Positions 6,592 to 13,499 of a stretch of DNA of 14,002 nucleotides are shown one piece after another. This DNA is from Clostridium sp. UBA4746. GTDB lineage: Bacteria > Bacillota > Clostridia > Clostridiales > Clostridiaceae. The position numbers were made by a program, and so were the translations under genes. The notes beneath the pieces were generated by a model. The model ran no database searches, had not been told where the DNA came from, and was given only the letters and a program-made list of their open reading frames with translations. Numbering within the stretch: position 1 is the stretch's first letter; every line of letters starts with the position of its first letter. The stretch covers positions 6,699-20,700 of the forward strand of contig DHIM01000384.1 of NCBI GenBank assembly GCA_002403785.1. The letters run 5' to 3'.

Positions 6592-7725
6592 TTGGATTTT
6601 AAAATAATTTACGACCAAGTAGAAGCAAATATTGTTGTTATGGGAGAATTTGAAGACAATAAACAGGTAGTAGAACTAATAGAACTTTTAAATTTGCAAG
6701 ATATGCAAAATTTTAATATAACTTTTTTGGGAGCTAATGTGATTCCCAAAATTGTTGTAGAGAAACTTTTTAGCATGCAAGAGAGTGAGATGTGTACAAT
6801 TTTTGTTTTAAAGAGATACTTATACTCATACTTACAGAATATAGGTATAAATTGTAAATACATTGAAAAAAATTTCACTTTGAAAAAATTAACTAAGAAT
6901 TCTTCTGATAAAGAAATTTTAAATAAAGAAGAAGTTTATAGATTCTTAAATGAACTAAATATCGCCTATGGCTATGATTACACAGAGTATCAAATAGATA
7001 GCATAATGAGACGAATAAATATAGCTATGATAAAAGAAGGTATTGTAAGTTTTAGCTACTTTAGAGAACTAGTTTTAAACAACGAAATTTTTTTTCATAA
7101 CCTGTTTCTTGATTTCTCAATAAATACAACGGAGTTCTTTAGAGATCCTAAGGTGTTTGATTTAATTAAAACCAAGATATTACCCTATTTAAATTCTTAT
7201 AATCATATCAAAATTTGGTGTGCAGGTTGTTCTAATGGAAAAGAAGTTTATTCCTTAGCTATAATGCTAAAAGAAGCAGGAATACTATGCAAAACCCAAA
7301 TTTACGCTACAGATATTAATCCTTATGTCATAGAAGAGGCAAAAAACGGAATATATTCCTCAATCACCTTGGATAAAGATATAAATAATTACAGAAATGC
7401 ACAAGGAGAGAAAAATTTTATTCAATATTTTAACATTAATAAAAGTTGCATAAAAGTTAAAGAAGAACTTAAGAAAAACATATTGTTTTTCCAGCATAGC
7501 TTGCTTAGTAATGGAACGTTAAACGAATTTAATCTTATACTTTGTAGAAATGTATTTATTTATTTTAATGATAGTTTACAAGAGAAAATGCTAAAAAACT
7601 TCTATAATTCTTTAGATAATAACGGATTTTTAGTGCTTGGAAAGAGTGAAGGGATTCTAAGAAATAGCGGAGGGAAATATTTTTGTAAGTATGATGAGGT
7701 ATTAAAGGTTTATAAGAAAAAATGA
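6592..7725 (+). CDS. CheR-family protein-glutamate O-methyltransferase with an extra N-terminal (STAS-like?) domain
   Basis: A 377-residue protein starting at TTG. Residues about 113-200 match the helical CheR N-terminal domain, ending in NTTEFFRD (178-185), which carries the conserved Arg. The SAM-binding domain shows IWCAGCSNGKEVYSLA (208-223), the acidic residue of YATDI (238-242) and LILCRNVFIYF (315-325), all typical of active CheR. CheR methylates glutamates on receptor signalling helices using S-adenosylmethionine. Typical CheR proteins are about 260-290 residues, so the first roughly 105 residues are extra. Their alternating strand-helix pattern, with NITFLGANVIPKIVVEKLF and a later strand plus helix, looks like a STAS fold; this is a tentative reading. 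It is last in the signalling block. With no receptor, cheB or other che gene visible, the adjacent hybrid kinase, with its Glu/Gln-rich helix, is the natural candidate substrate. Confidence 0.92.
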   Translation: MDFKIIYDQVEANIVVMGEFEDNKQVVELIELLNLQDMQNFNITFLGANVIPKIVVEKLFSMQESEMCTIFVLKRYLYSYLQNIGINCKYIEKNFTLKKLTKNSSDKEILNKEEVYRFLNELNIAYGYDYTEYQIDSIMRRINIAMIKEGIVSFSYFRELVLNNEIFFHNLFLDFSINTTEFFRDPKVFDLIKTKILPYLNSYNHIKIWCAGCSNGKEVYSLAIMLKEAGILCKTQIYATDINPYVIEEAKNGIYSSITLDKDINNYRNAQGEKNFIQYFNINKSCIKVKEELKKNILFFQHSLLSNGTLNEFNLILCRNVFIYFNDSLQEKMLKNFYNSLDNNGFLVLGKSEGILRNSGGKYFCKYDEVLKVYKKK

Positions 7726-7746
7726 ACTCGTTAATCATATCTTCAA

Positions 7747-8367
7747 CTAATCCCAAATAATATTCTCTTTAATAATTTTAGCAGGGACACCTCCAAACAA
7801 ACACTGTGGTGGCACATTCTTTGTGACCACTGCCCCTGCTGCAATTATTGCACCATCCCCAATGGTTACTCCTTTTAAAATCGTTGCTCCCATTCCAATC
7901 CATACATGATTTCCAATATTAATTGGTTTTGACATTTCATATCCTTCATATTTGATATTATGATTATCTGAGTCTCTTATAGTTACCTGGTCAGCAATAA
8001 TAACATCATTACCTATCTTAATATTATTAAAACACATAATTCTAGAATCTGAACTCATATATCCACTGCCTATTTCTAATAGAGCATTTTCTTGTATGGA
8101 CACGGAGCTGCCAGTATATATTGTAAAATTTCCATTAACAATTAATCTACTTGACTTTTTAGCTAAAAATATAGTTTCTCGGTTGGTTACTATATCCCAA
8201 AATGCTCCAATACTAAATCTTCCGTTGATTTTAATAGAACAACCTCTAGTAATCTTGATTATTGCTTTTCTATAAGCCAAAACAGATATTTTCTTATCAT
8301 TATTTCTACAAAGAAATAGTGAAAGATATAAGGTCTTAAAAAGATTAATTTGTTTTAATATTTTCAT
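7747..8367 (-). CDS. Hexapeptide-repeat (left-handed beta-helix) O-acetyltransferase
   Basis: A 206-residue protein. From about residue 75 it consists of imperfect hexapeptide turns of the [LIV]-G-x-x-x-x type, ending in the strong block IGNHVWIGMGATILKGVTIG and then AIIAAGAVVTKNVPP...GGVPAKII. This is typical of the CysE/Maa/WbbJ acetyl-CoA-dependent transferases that decorate surface sugars. His136 in RDSDNHN is the likely catalytic base, placed just before the IGNHVWIG coil as in relatives. No membrane segment is evident. The start at 8367 is chosen over in-frame upstream codons because GGGGAGG lies seven bases before it. It is the last gene of the polysaccharide operon, 54 bases after the preceding acetyltransferase, and converges with cheR across 21 bases. 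The acceptor sugar cannot be read from the sequence. Confidence 0.9.
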   Translation of the reverse strand: MKILKQINLFKTLYLSLFLCRNNDKKISVLAYRKAIIKITRGCSIKINGRFSIGAFWDIVTNRETIFLAKKSSRLIVNGNFTIYTGSSVSIQENALLEIGSGYMSSDSRIMCFNNIKIGNDVIIADQVTIRDSDNHNIKYEGYEMSKPINIGNHVWIGMGATILKGVTIGDGAIIAAGAVVTKNVPPQCLFGGVPAKIIKENIIWD

Positions 8368-8374
8368 AGAATGA

Positions 8375-8381
8375 CCTCCCC
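8375..8381 (-). promoter_or_regulatory. Ribosome binding site deciding the terminal acetyltransferase start
   Basis: On the minus strand GGGGAGG lies seven bases before the ATG at 8367. The longer reading frame to 8403 would have this site inside the gene, so it is not used. Confidence 0.8.
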
Positions 8382-8421
8382 GTGAACAACCCTTATGCAG
8401 CATCTTTAAGGTCTCTCGCTA

Positions 8422-8982
8422 TTATTTTCCGATAAATTCATCTTTCAATTGCAACAATTTTTTTGATCTATCCTTAATCTTTCTTGCTGGTATTCCTACA
8501 TTTATTGACCAAGGTTCTAAATTCTTATTTATTAGGCTTAAAGATCCACAAGCTACCCCTTCCTTAATGTTAGTTCCAGGTAAAATCACACATCCTGAAC
8601 CTATTATTACAAAGTCTGCTATATTAACTTCACTACTAATAACATTAGTATAACAATCTGGTATCATCGGACTTGTCATAAATTCACCACTATAATCATC
8701 AGACTTAGCATAAACAGATACTCTGCTAGATAGTGTTGAATAACTTCCAATGAAAATTCCTTTAGCTCCTCCAAAAAGAGCTGTATAACAAGCAATATGG
8801 ATATAATTAGATAATTCCAATTTACCACTTAATATGCAAAAATCATCTATTCTAACATTATTACCTATACTCATATCTTGGGGTGAATAAATACTTACTT
8901 TCTTACTAATAAGTACATTTTCACCAACTTTTTTAAATCCAATTTTATTTAATTCAGATAAACTATAAAATGAATTGTACAT
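8422..8982 (-). CDS. Acyltransferase of surface-polysaccharide clusters (left-handed beta-helix), possible amino-sugar N-acetyltransferase
   Basis: A 186-residue protein. Short N-terminal helices (LSELNKIGFKKVG) lead into hexapeptide coils: VLISKKVSIYSP, MSIGNNVRIDDF, IFIGSYSTLSSRVSVY. A loop with SDDYSGE and MTSPMIP follows, then VIIGSGCVILPGTNIKEGVACGSLSLINKNLEPWSINVGIPARKIKDRSKK without the run being complete in every coil. I recall this loop and the NKNLEPW...GIPARKIK ending from acyltransferases in O-antigen and capsule clusters. It starts 20 bases after the sugar aminotransferase, so N-acetylation of the amino sugar made there is the simplest role, as with VioB after VioA; this is inference. 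GAGGGG lies eight bases before the ATG. It is clearly different in sequence from the second acetyltransferase downstream, so the two probably have different acceptors. Confidence 0.88.
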   Translation of the reverse strand: MYNSFYSLSELNKIGFKKVGENVLISKKVSIYSPQDMSIGNNVRIDDFCILSGKLELSNYIHIACYTALFGGAKGIFIGSYSTLSSRVSVYAKSDDYSGEFMTSPMIPDCYTNVISSEVNIADFVIIGSGCVILPGTNIKEGVACGSLSLINKNLEPWSINVGIPARKIKDRSKKLLQLKDEFIGK

Positions 8983-9002
8983 AATAATTGCCCCTCTTAT
9001 TT

Positions 9003-10127
9003 TTATAAATTTGTTTCTAATTTTAAGTTCAATATAATGTCACAAATTTTATCAACATCTTCTAAACTCAAATCAGCATATAATGGTAATGTTAGTACTC
9101 GTTTTGAAATACGTTGTGCTACAGGTGTTTTATTCACATCGAACTCACCATGGTAGCAGTCAAAACTATTAGTTAAAGGATAAAAATATTTTCTAGCAAA
9201 TATATTATTTTCCTTTAATTTATCACATACTTCATTTCTAGTAAAACCAAATACTTTTTCATCAAATACAACTGGAAAATAGGCATAATTTGACTGAACA
9301 TTCTCTTTATCATACATTATTTTAATCCCATCTATATCCGAAAGCCATTTACGATACCTTTCAACTACAATTTTTCTTTTTGATATTTCTTCTGCAATAT
9401 GTCGCAAATTACAAATACCCATAGCTGCTTGAAATTCATTCATTTTTGCATTTGATCCAACACCATCTACCAGTACTTCTGATTGAATACCAAAGTTTTT
9501 TAATTTATATAGCTCTTTTCCAATATTCTCATCTGAAAATGTTACGCCTCCACCTTCAATAGTATTAAATACTTTTGTAGCATGAAAGCTAAACATACTG
9601 GCATCGCCAAAGTTCCCTATACCTTGTCCATTTATCTTTTCACCAAAGGTATGAGCTGCATCATAAATTACTTTCAATCGGTATTTACTAGCGATTCTCT
9701 CTATTTCACTGATATTGCAAATATGTCCATAAACATGGACAGGCAGTATAGCAGATGTTTTATCTGTTATTAATCTTTCTATTTTTGTTACATCCATAGT
9801 ATAATCTTCTGGGTTAATATCACAAAATACAGGGGTTAAACCATTCCTAACAATAGCATGTGTAGTTGAAGCAAATGTAAATGGTGTTGTAATTACTTCA
9901 CCTTTTAGGTTCATTGCTTGTAATAATAACTCTAATGCCAAATGGCCATTAGTAAACAATTGAATCTTATCCACTTCTAAATATTGAATAAGATTTTGTT
10001 CTAACTGTTTGTGATATTTACCCATATTTGTTAACCATGCTGAATCCCATATTTGTTTTATTTCATTAATGTATTCCTCTATTGGCGGCATTGATGAACG
10101 AGTGACGAATATTGATTTATTATTCAT
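9003..10127 (-). CDS. DegT/DnrJ/EryC1/StrS-family PLP sugar aminotransferase (VioA-like)
   Basis: A 374-residue protein, normal length for the family. These enzymes transfer an amino group, usually from glutamate, to a keto group of a nucleotide-linked sugar. Visible features are the N-terminal PPIEEY...WDSAWLTNMG..HKQLEQNL (14-46), the PLP phosphate and ring region TNGHLALELLLQA (59-71), TTPFTFAST (80-88), the pyridine-nitrogen aspartate D156 in YDAAHTFG, and the PLP-binding K185 in FSFHATKVFNTIEGGG. The WLTNxGxxHxxLE opening recalls VioA, which makes dTDP-4-amino-4,6-dideoxyglucose; this subfamily call is from memory and less certain than the family call. AGGAAGG lies nine bases before the ATG. 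It follows the flippase gene by 17 bases and precedes an acetyltransferase by 20, which fits synthesis of an N-acetylated amino-deoxy sugar. Confidence 0.94.
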   Translation of the reverse strand: MNNKSIFVTRSSMPPIEEYINEIKQIWDSAWLTNMGKYHKQLEQNLIQYLEVDKIQLFTNGHLALELLLQAMNLKGEVITTPFTFASTTHAIVRNGLTPVFCDINPEDYTMDVTKIERLITDKTSAILPVHVYGHICNISEIERIASKYRLKVIYDAAHTFGEKINGQGIGNFGDASMFSFHATKVFNTIEGGGVTFSDENIGKELYKLKNFGIQSEVLVDGVGSNAKMNEFQAAMGICNLRHIAEEISKRKIVVERYRKWLSDIDGIKIMYDKENVQSNYAYFPVVFDEKVFGFTRNEVCDKLKENNIFARKYFYPLTNSFDCYHGEFDVNKTPVAQRISKRVLTLPLYADLSLEDVDKICDIILNLKLETNL

Positions 10128-10144
10128 AGTTATTTACCTTCCTC

Positions 10145-11638
10145 TTATAGTTTGTTATTAAAATTGTTGTTTCTTCTTTGCTTAAAATTTTTGTCGATTG
10201 CGTCCTTGAATAAATTTAAAATATAAAGAAAACATTCAAATTTTAAAAGATATGCTACCCCAAAATAAAAAACTGCACCGACAATTATTTGTAATATAAA
10301 TACCAACCATAAACTAAATGATAGTAATGAAACCACGAGTACTACAAGGCACATTGTAGCCGAAAGTAAAATAGAGGGCATAATATCATGCAATTGTTCT
10401 TTATATGAGTAATTCAGCAACTTCTTATTAGGCGAAGCATTAATAACTGCTGAGACGAAAGATACTATAGCACTTCCTATTAGCATTGCATATATGCCAT
10501 AATGAACACTTATTAAAATAACCACTACTAATAAGACTTTTTTAATTATCTCTAATCTTAAAAAGATATCACTACGCCCAACTGCAGTTATAGCCTGTAA
10601 GTTTGCAGTAAAAATTGGCCATAATGCATAGGTTATACATGCAAATTGTAAGAATGGTACACATGGAATCCATTTATCAGTTAACAGAAGTATGACCAAC
10701 GGTCGTGCTACTACTGCAAGACCAACCATTATTGGGATAACAAAAAATGAGCTAGTTACTAGCATACGACGCACTATTTTTTTAACCTGAACTCGGTCAT
10801 TTTGAAATTTTGACAATGCTGGAAACATTACTCCTACAATAGTCCCATCTATGTTATTAACCATCAGAGACGGAAAGCTTTGTCCACGATTATAATAACC
10901 AAGCATCGTGCTGCCAAACAATTTACCAATAATAAGTGGAAACAAGTTATTAAATAAAGAATCTAACAGACCTGAAATAAGCAGGTTTGAACCAAATTTA
11001 AATAACTCTTTTATTTTTTTAAAAGAAAATAGTAATTTAGGTCGCCAACGTACGGTAAACCATAGTATTATAGTGGATGTCACTTGACCTGATATTTGTG
11101 AAAAGACCAAACTCCAAATACCATACCCTCGATAAGCCATTGTTACACCTACTAGAGCAGAAACAAAAACCCCGCCAAGGCTTACAACAAAACTCTTTTT
11201 AAATTTCATTTCCCGTGATATCACTGTAAATTGTATGCTGTTTATTACACCTAATATAAGTGTGAAAGACAGTATTCTAAGTATTTGTACAAGCATAGGT
11301 TCAGAATAAAATCTAGCAATAAGTGGTGCTGTGAAAAACAGTATCAAATACAGAACTGCTGAGAGGATTAAACTAAGATAAAATACAGATGAATAATCTT
11401 CATCATCGACTTCTTTTTTTTGAATTAATGCTGTTCCAAATCCGCTCTGTATAAACACATTAGCGATTTCGATATAAACAGTAATTAGTCCTATAATACC
11501 AAAATCTTTGGGTAGTAATAATCTTGCTAATATAATTGATACAACAAACTGAATGCCTTGTGTACCACTACGCTCCATAAAGCGCCAAAATAATCCATAT
11601 AAAACTTTGCTTTTTAATGATTTATTATTTGATTTCAT
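10145..11638 (-). CDS. Polysaccharide flippase, Wzx/TuaB-type (MOP exporter superfamily)
   Basis: A 497-residue polytopic membrane protein with roughly twelve to fourteen hydrophobic segments along its whole length, normal for lipid-linked oligosaccharide flippases. The N-terminal signature LARLLLPKDFGIIGL (37-51) followed by QSGFGTALIQKKEVDDEDYSSVF (64-86 overall; Q64 to F86) is characteristic of the TuaB/WzxC-like branch. A later GYYNRGQSFPSL stretch in the middle loop also fits. It would move undecaprenyl-linked repeat units across the cytoplasmic membrane. The start codon lies three bases after the glycosyltransferase stop, and its AAAGGA ribosome binding site lies within the end of that gene, so translation of the two is probably coupled. 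The C-terminus carries an Asn/Arg/Lys-rich tail. Specificity cannot be deduced. Confidence 0.93.
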   Translation of the reverse strand: MKSNNKSLKSKVLYGLFWRFMERSGTQGIQFVVSIILARLLLPKDFGIIGLITVYIEIANVFIQSGFGTALIQKKEVDDEDYSSVFYLSLILSAVLYLILFFTAPLIARFYSEPMLVQILRILSFTLILGVINSIQFTVISREMKFKKSFVVSLGGVFVSALVGVTMAYRGYGIWSLVFSQISGQVTSTIILWFTVRWRPKLLFSFKKIKELFKFGSNLLISGLLDSLFNNLFPLIIGKLFGSTMLGYYNRGQSFPSLMVNNIDGTIVGVMFPALSKFQNDRVQVKKIVRRMLVTSSFFVIPIMVGLAVVARPLVILLLTDKWIPCVPFLQFACITYALWPIFTANLQAITAVGRSDIFLRLEIIKKVLLVVVILISVHYGIYAMLIGSAIVSFVSAVINASPNKKLLNYSYKEQLHDIMPSILLSATMCLVVLVVSLLSFSLWLVFILQIIVGAVFYFGVAYLLKFECFLYILNLFKDAIDKNFKQRRNNNFNNKL

Positions 11639-11641
11639 ATT

Positions 11642-12655
11642 TTATAATTCCTTTAAATTAGAGACATATAGTTTCATTTTTCTTAACGGAAAAGTAACAA
11701 AAAAATTCAGCATATGGGAAAAAGATAGCAGCTTTACTTTTATAGAAACCAGACTTAATATTTCAGTTAAATCTTTTACTGAATCAAATGTATGGTTCTT
11801 AAGGGTATTGATCATAATCTCAGAAACAAATTGGGATTTTATATACTCAAAATTATAATTGCTGCAAGACGTCAAATATTTTTCAAGCATATTAATATAA
11901 TTTATAGTAATCTCCACTATATATTTTCTTTTAGCTGGCATCTCAAATTTAGAAGTATAATTAGTTCCATTTTTTTCAATAACATACCTATACGCACTCA
12001 TTACCTTCCTAATAATAAGGATATTACTTTTTTTTAATATCAACATTGCTAAAGTTCGATCTGCCATTAAATTGTGCGCGGTATATATAATACTAAAATC
12101 CTCATCTTTATTATTAAGAAAGAAATTACGAAACACTAATGTGGCTGTTTGAATTGGCCATTCCCATTTAACGAAATCATTCATTGTAAATTCTTCGGCT
12201 GAATCACTTCGTTTTTCATTAGACATAGATGTATGTTCGCCAATTTTGTTTACATATTCAAAATCATGAGAAACACCAGTATATACATTATGTTTTTCTA
12301 AAAAATCAACTTGAAGTTGAAGTTTATTTGAGTTAGTCCAAAAGTCATCACCCTCTAGTAATGCTATATACTTGCCTTGGCAGTTCATAAGCACATCATA
12401 TAAATTTTTTGTTGCACCTACATTTTTGTCACGCAATATAAGTTTAAACCTGTTAGGGTATTTTTTCTGATATTCCAACAAAATTATTCGGGTATTATCT
12501 GGAGAGCAATCCTCTCCTACAATTATTTCGTATTGAAAGTTTACGTTTTGCATTAGAATACTGTCTAATGCTTGTCGGATGTAATTTTCATGTTGGTATG
12601 TTATCACCGCCACACTTAATAATATCTCTGAATCATTCTTTCCTTGATTTGACAT
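11642..12655 (-). CDS. Family 2 glycosyltransferase (GT-A fold)
   Basis: A 337-residue protein. The first 110 residues form a classical GT2 nucleotide-sugar-binding domain: LLSVAVITYQHENYIRQALDSI (12-33), YEIIVGEDCSPDNT (42-55) and the metal-binding motif ALLEGDDFWT (98-107), followed by KLQLQVDFLE. The catalytic-domain end and C-terminal half are less conserved. No convincing membrane segment is seen, so it probably acts on the inner face of the membrane, adding one sugar to a lipid-linked acceptor. A GTG at 12694 is in frame and would add 13 residues, but AAGGGG lies seven bases before the ATG at 12655 and is the better-placed site. It is the first gene of the operon, with a predicted promoter near 12800. 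Donor and acceptor are not predictable from the sequence. Confidence 0.93.
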   Translation of the reverse strand: MSNQGKNDSEILLSVAVITYQHENYIRQALDSILMQNVNFQYEIIVGEDCSPDNTRIILLEYQKKYPNRFKLILRDKNVGATKNLYDVLMNCQGKYIALLEGDDFWTNSNKLQLQVDFLEKHNVYTGVSHDFEYVNKIGEHTSMSNEKRSDSAEEFTMNDFVKWEWPIQTATLVFRNFFLNNKDEDFSIIYTAHNLMADRTLAMLILKKSNILIIRKVMSAYRYVIEKNGTNYTSKFEMPAKRKYIVEITINYINMLEKYLTSCSNYNFEYIKSQFVSEIMINTLKNHTFDSVKDLTEILSLVSIKVKLLSFSHMLNFFVTFPLRKMKLYVSNLKEL

Positions 12656-12662
12656 ATACGAA

Positions 12663-12668
12663 CCCCTT
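12663..12668 (-). promoter_or_regulatory. Ribosome binding site deciding the glycosyltransferase start
   Basis: On the minus strand AAGGGG lies seven bases before the ATG at 12655. The GTG at 12694 has only a GAGG about 13 bases away. Confidence 0.65.
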
Positions 12669-12761
12669 TTATTTTGCAAGTTGAATTTACTCACTTTTAT
12701 TTTTCTACCTCAGGCAGGAAATTCTATTAAACGTATCATAAGTTATTACTCCCGATATTCT

Positions 12762-12790
12762 TAATAATATCATAAAAAATGATATTATTA
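12762..12790. repeat. 12-bp inverted repeat at the presumed start of the polysaccharide transcript
   Basis: taataatatcat (12762-12773) and atgatattatta (12779-12790) are perfect reverse complements around a 5-base A-only loop. It lies just downstream of the predicted minus-strand start near 12792, so it could be an operator or a 5' RNA hairpin. With only one GC pair per arm and no T-run after it, it is a poor terminator. Confidence 0.75.
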
Positions 12791-12798
12791 GTATTAAC

Positions 12799-12827
12799 AT
12801 TCTACGAATTTTAACAACATCCAACAA
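12799..12827 (-). promoter_or_regulatory. Predicted promoter of the polysaccharide operon
   Basis: On the minus strand TTGTTG (12822-12827) is followed after 17 bases by TAGAAT (12799-12804). The -10 matches five of six consensus bases and the -35 only three. A transcript would start near 12792 and carry a leader of about 137 bases before the glycosyltransferase. Confidence 0.35.
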
Positions 12828-12837
12828 ATTTTGACAA
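12807..12837. repeat. Direct repeat with 20-bp spacing between candidate divergent promoters
   Basis: aattttaacaa (12807-12817) and aattttgacaa (12827-12837) differ at one base and start exactly 20 bp apart, about two helical turns, so a regulator could meet both on one face of the DNA. Copy 2 overlaps the -35 elements of both candidate promoters. Confidence 0.6.
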
Positions 12838-12858
12838 TATTTTTAACTAGTGTATCAA
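12831..12858 (+). promoter_or_regulatory. Candidate plus-strand promoter running towards the 23-bp inverted repeat
   Basis: A perfect TTGACA (12831-12836) is followed after 16 bases by TATCAA (12853-12858), which matches four of six -10 bases. There is no known gene downstream on this strand; a transcript would cross the long inverted repeat at 12918-12969. Confidence 0.25.
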
Positions 12859-12917
12859 GAAATAATATATGTAAGACAATAGCAATTGAGTTACATTCAA
12901 AAAACACAGCAAAGAAT

Positions 12918-12969
12918 TATAAGTCTACAATCATTTAAAATAATACTTTTAAATGATTGTAGACTTATA
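12918..12969. repeat. Perfect 23-bp inverted repeat (long hairpin)
   Basis: The arms at 12918-12940 and 12947-12969 are perfect reverse complements around a 6-base loop (taatac). Outside them, after a small internal loop, agcaa (12908-12912) pairs with ttgct (12972-12976), and cac (12905-12907) with gtg (12980-12982). The stem is AT-rich and no immediate T-tract follows on either strand; on the minus strand a T-rich stretch comes after the outer arm. It could end crcB transcripts, protect an RNA end or be a remnant of a small palindromic element. Confidence 0.85.
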
Positions 12970-13111
12970 CATTGCTAATGTGAAATTTTTCCATGAAATT
13001 TGAATTATAATTTCAAAAGGGTGGGAAAAGAATTTTATGAAATTAAATAGAAGTGCATTACATAGATGGAAGAGAAAATTTGAGATAAGTTTATATTATT
13101 ATCCTCCTCTT

Positions 13112-13465
13112 TTATAGATTTCCTATTTTACTTCCTATGAAATATCCTATTAAACCTAGTATTACTGAACACAAAATATATATAAAGGCATTCAGTTTTT
13201 CTTTTTCCTGAAATAGATTAAAGCCCTCATACATAAAGGTTGAAAAGGTCGTGTATGCACCTAAGAAGCCATCCCCGAGTAACAACATCATACTGCTACT
13301 AACTCCAATAGTACTAACAAGACCAAGTAAAAGTGCACCTGTAATATTAATAATAAAAGTTCCTATTGGGAAAGAAGTTTTTGACTTTTCACTTATAAAT
13401 TTACCAAGGCTATACCGTACCAAACTTCCTGCGGCTCCACCAACTGCAACGAGCATATATGTCAT
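13112..13465 (-). CDS. crcB: Fluoride channel subunit, CrcB/Fluc family
   Basis: A 117-residue membrane protein of usual CrcB length, with four hydrophobic segments. Family motifs are GGAAGSLVRY (9-18), GTFIINITGALLLG (35-48) with the conserved pore Asn40, and FLGAYTTFSTFMYE (67-80) containing the TTFST break and Phe residues that line the fluoride path. Fluc proteins export fluoride as antiparallel dimers. Two adjacent, different copies usually mean a heterodimer with subunits of opposite topology, and that is the likely case here. AGGAGG lies eight bases before the ATG. It follows the other crcB gene by 34 bases and should be co-transcribed. Confidence 0.95.
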   Translation of the reverse strand: MTYMLVAVGGAAGSLVRYSLGKFISEKSKTSFPIGTFIINITGALLLGLVSTIGVSSSMMLLLGDGFLGAYTTFSTFMYEGFNLFQEKEKLNAFIYILCSVILGLIGYFIGSKIGNL

Positions 13466-13499
13466 TTTTTTGACCTCCTATGTGTTTCTGGGTCCGTGT

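Larger units (their letters stand above)
12656..13111. other. 456-base intergenic region without a supported gene
   Basis: The region separates the polysaccharide operon from the crcB pair. It is very AT-rich and holds two inverted repeats, a 20-bp-spaced direct repeat and candidate promoters on both strands, each listed separately. A 26-codon plus-strand frame at 13037-13117 is not supported well enough to call. No RNA gene is recognisable. Confidence 0.75.

Noticed and set aside
7726..7746. Possible bidirectional terminator between the convergent cheR and acetyltransferase genes
   Set aside because: The 21-base gap and flanking coding ends show no clear GC-rich stem with a T-tract on either strand.
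11553..12037. Plus-strand frames inside the glycosyltransferase and flippase
   Set aside because: They are antisense to well-supported genes, with no motif or ribosome binding site.
12656..12694. Longer glycosyltransferase start at GTG 12694
   Set aside because: The added 13 residues precede the GT2 fold and the GTG lacks a well-spaced ribosome binding site, whereas ATG 12655 has AAGGGG seven bases away.
12918..12969. Inverted repeat as the ends of an insertion sequence
   Set aside because: Only 6 bases lie between the arms, no transposase is present, and no flanking target duplication is evident; it may still be a palindromic remnant.
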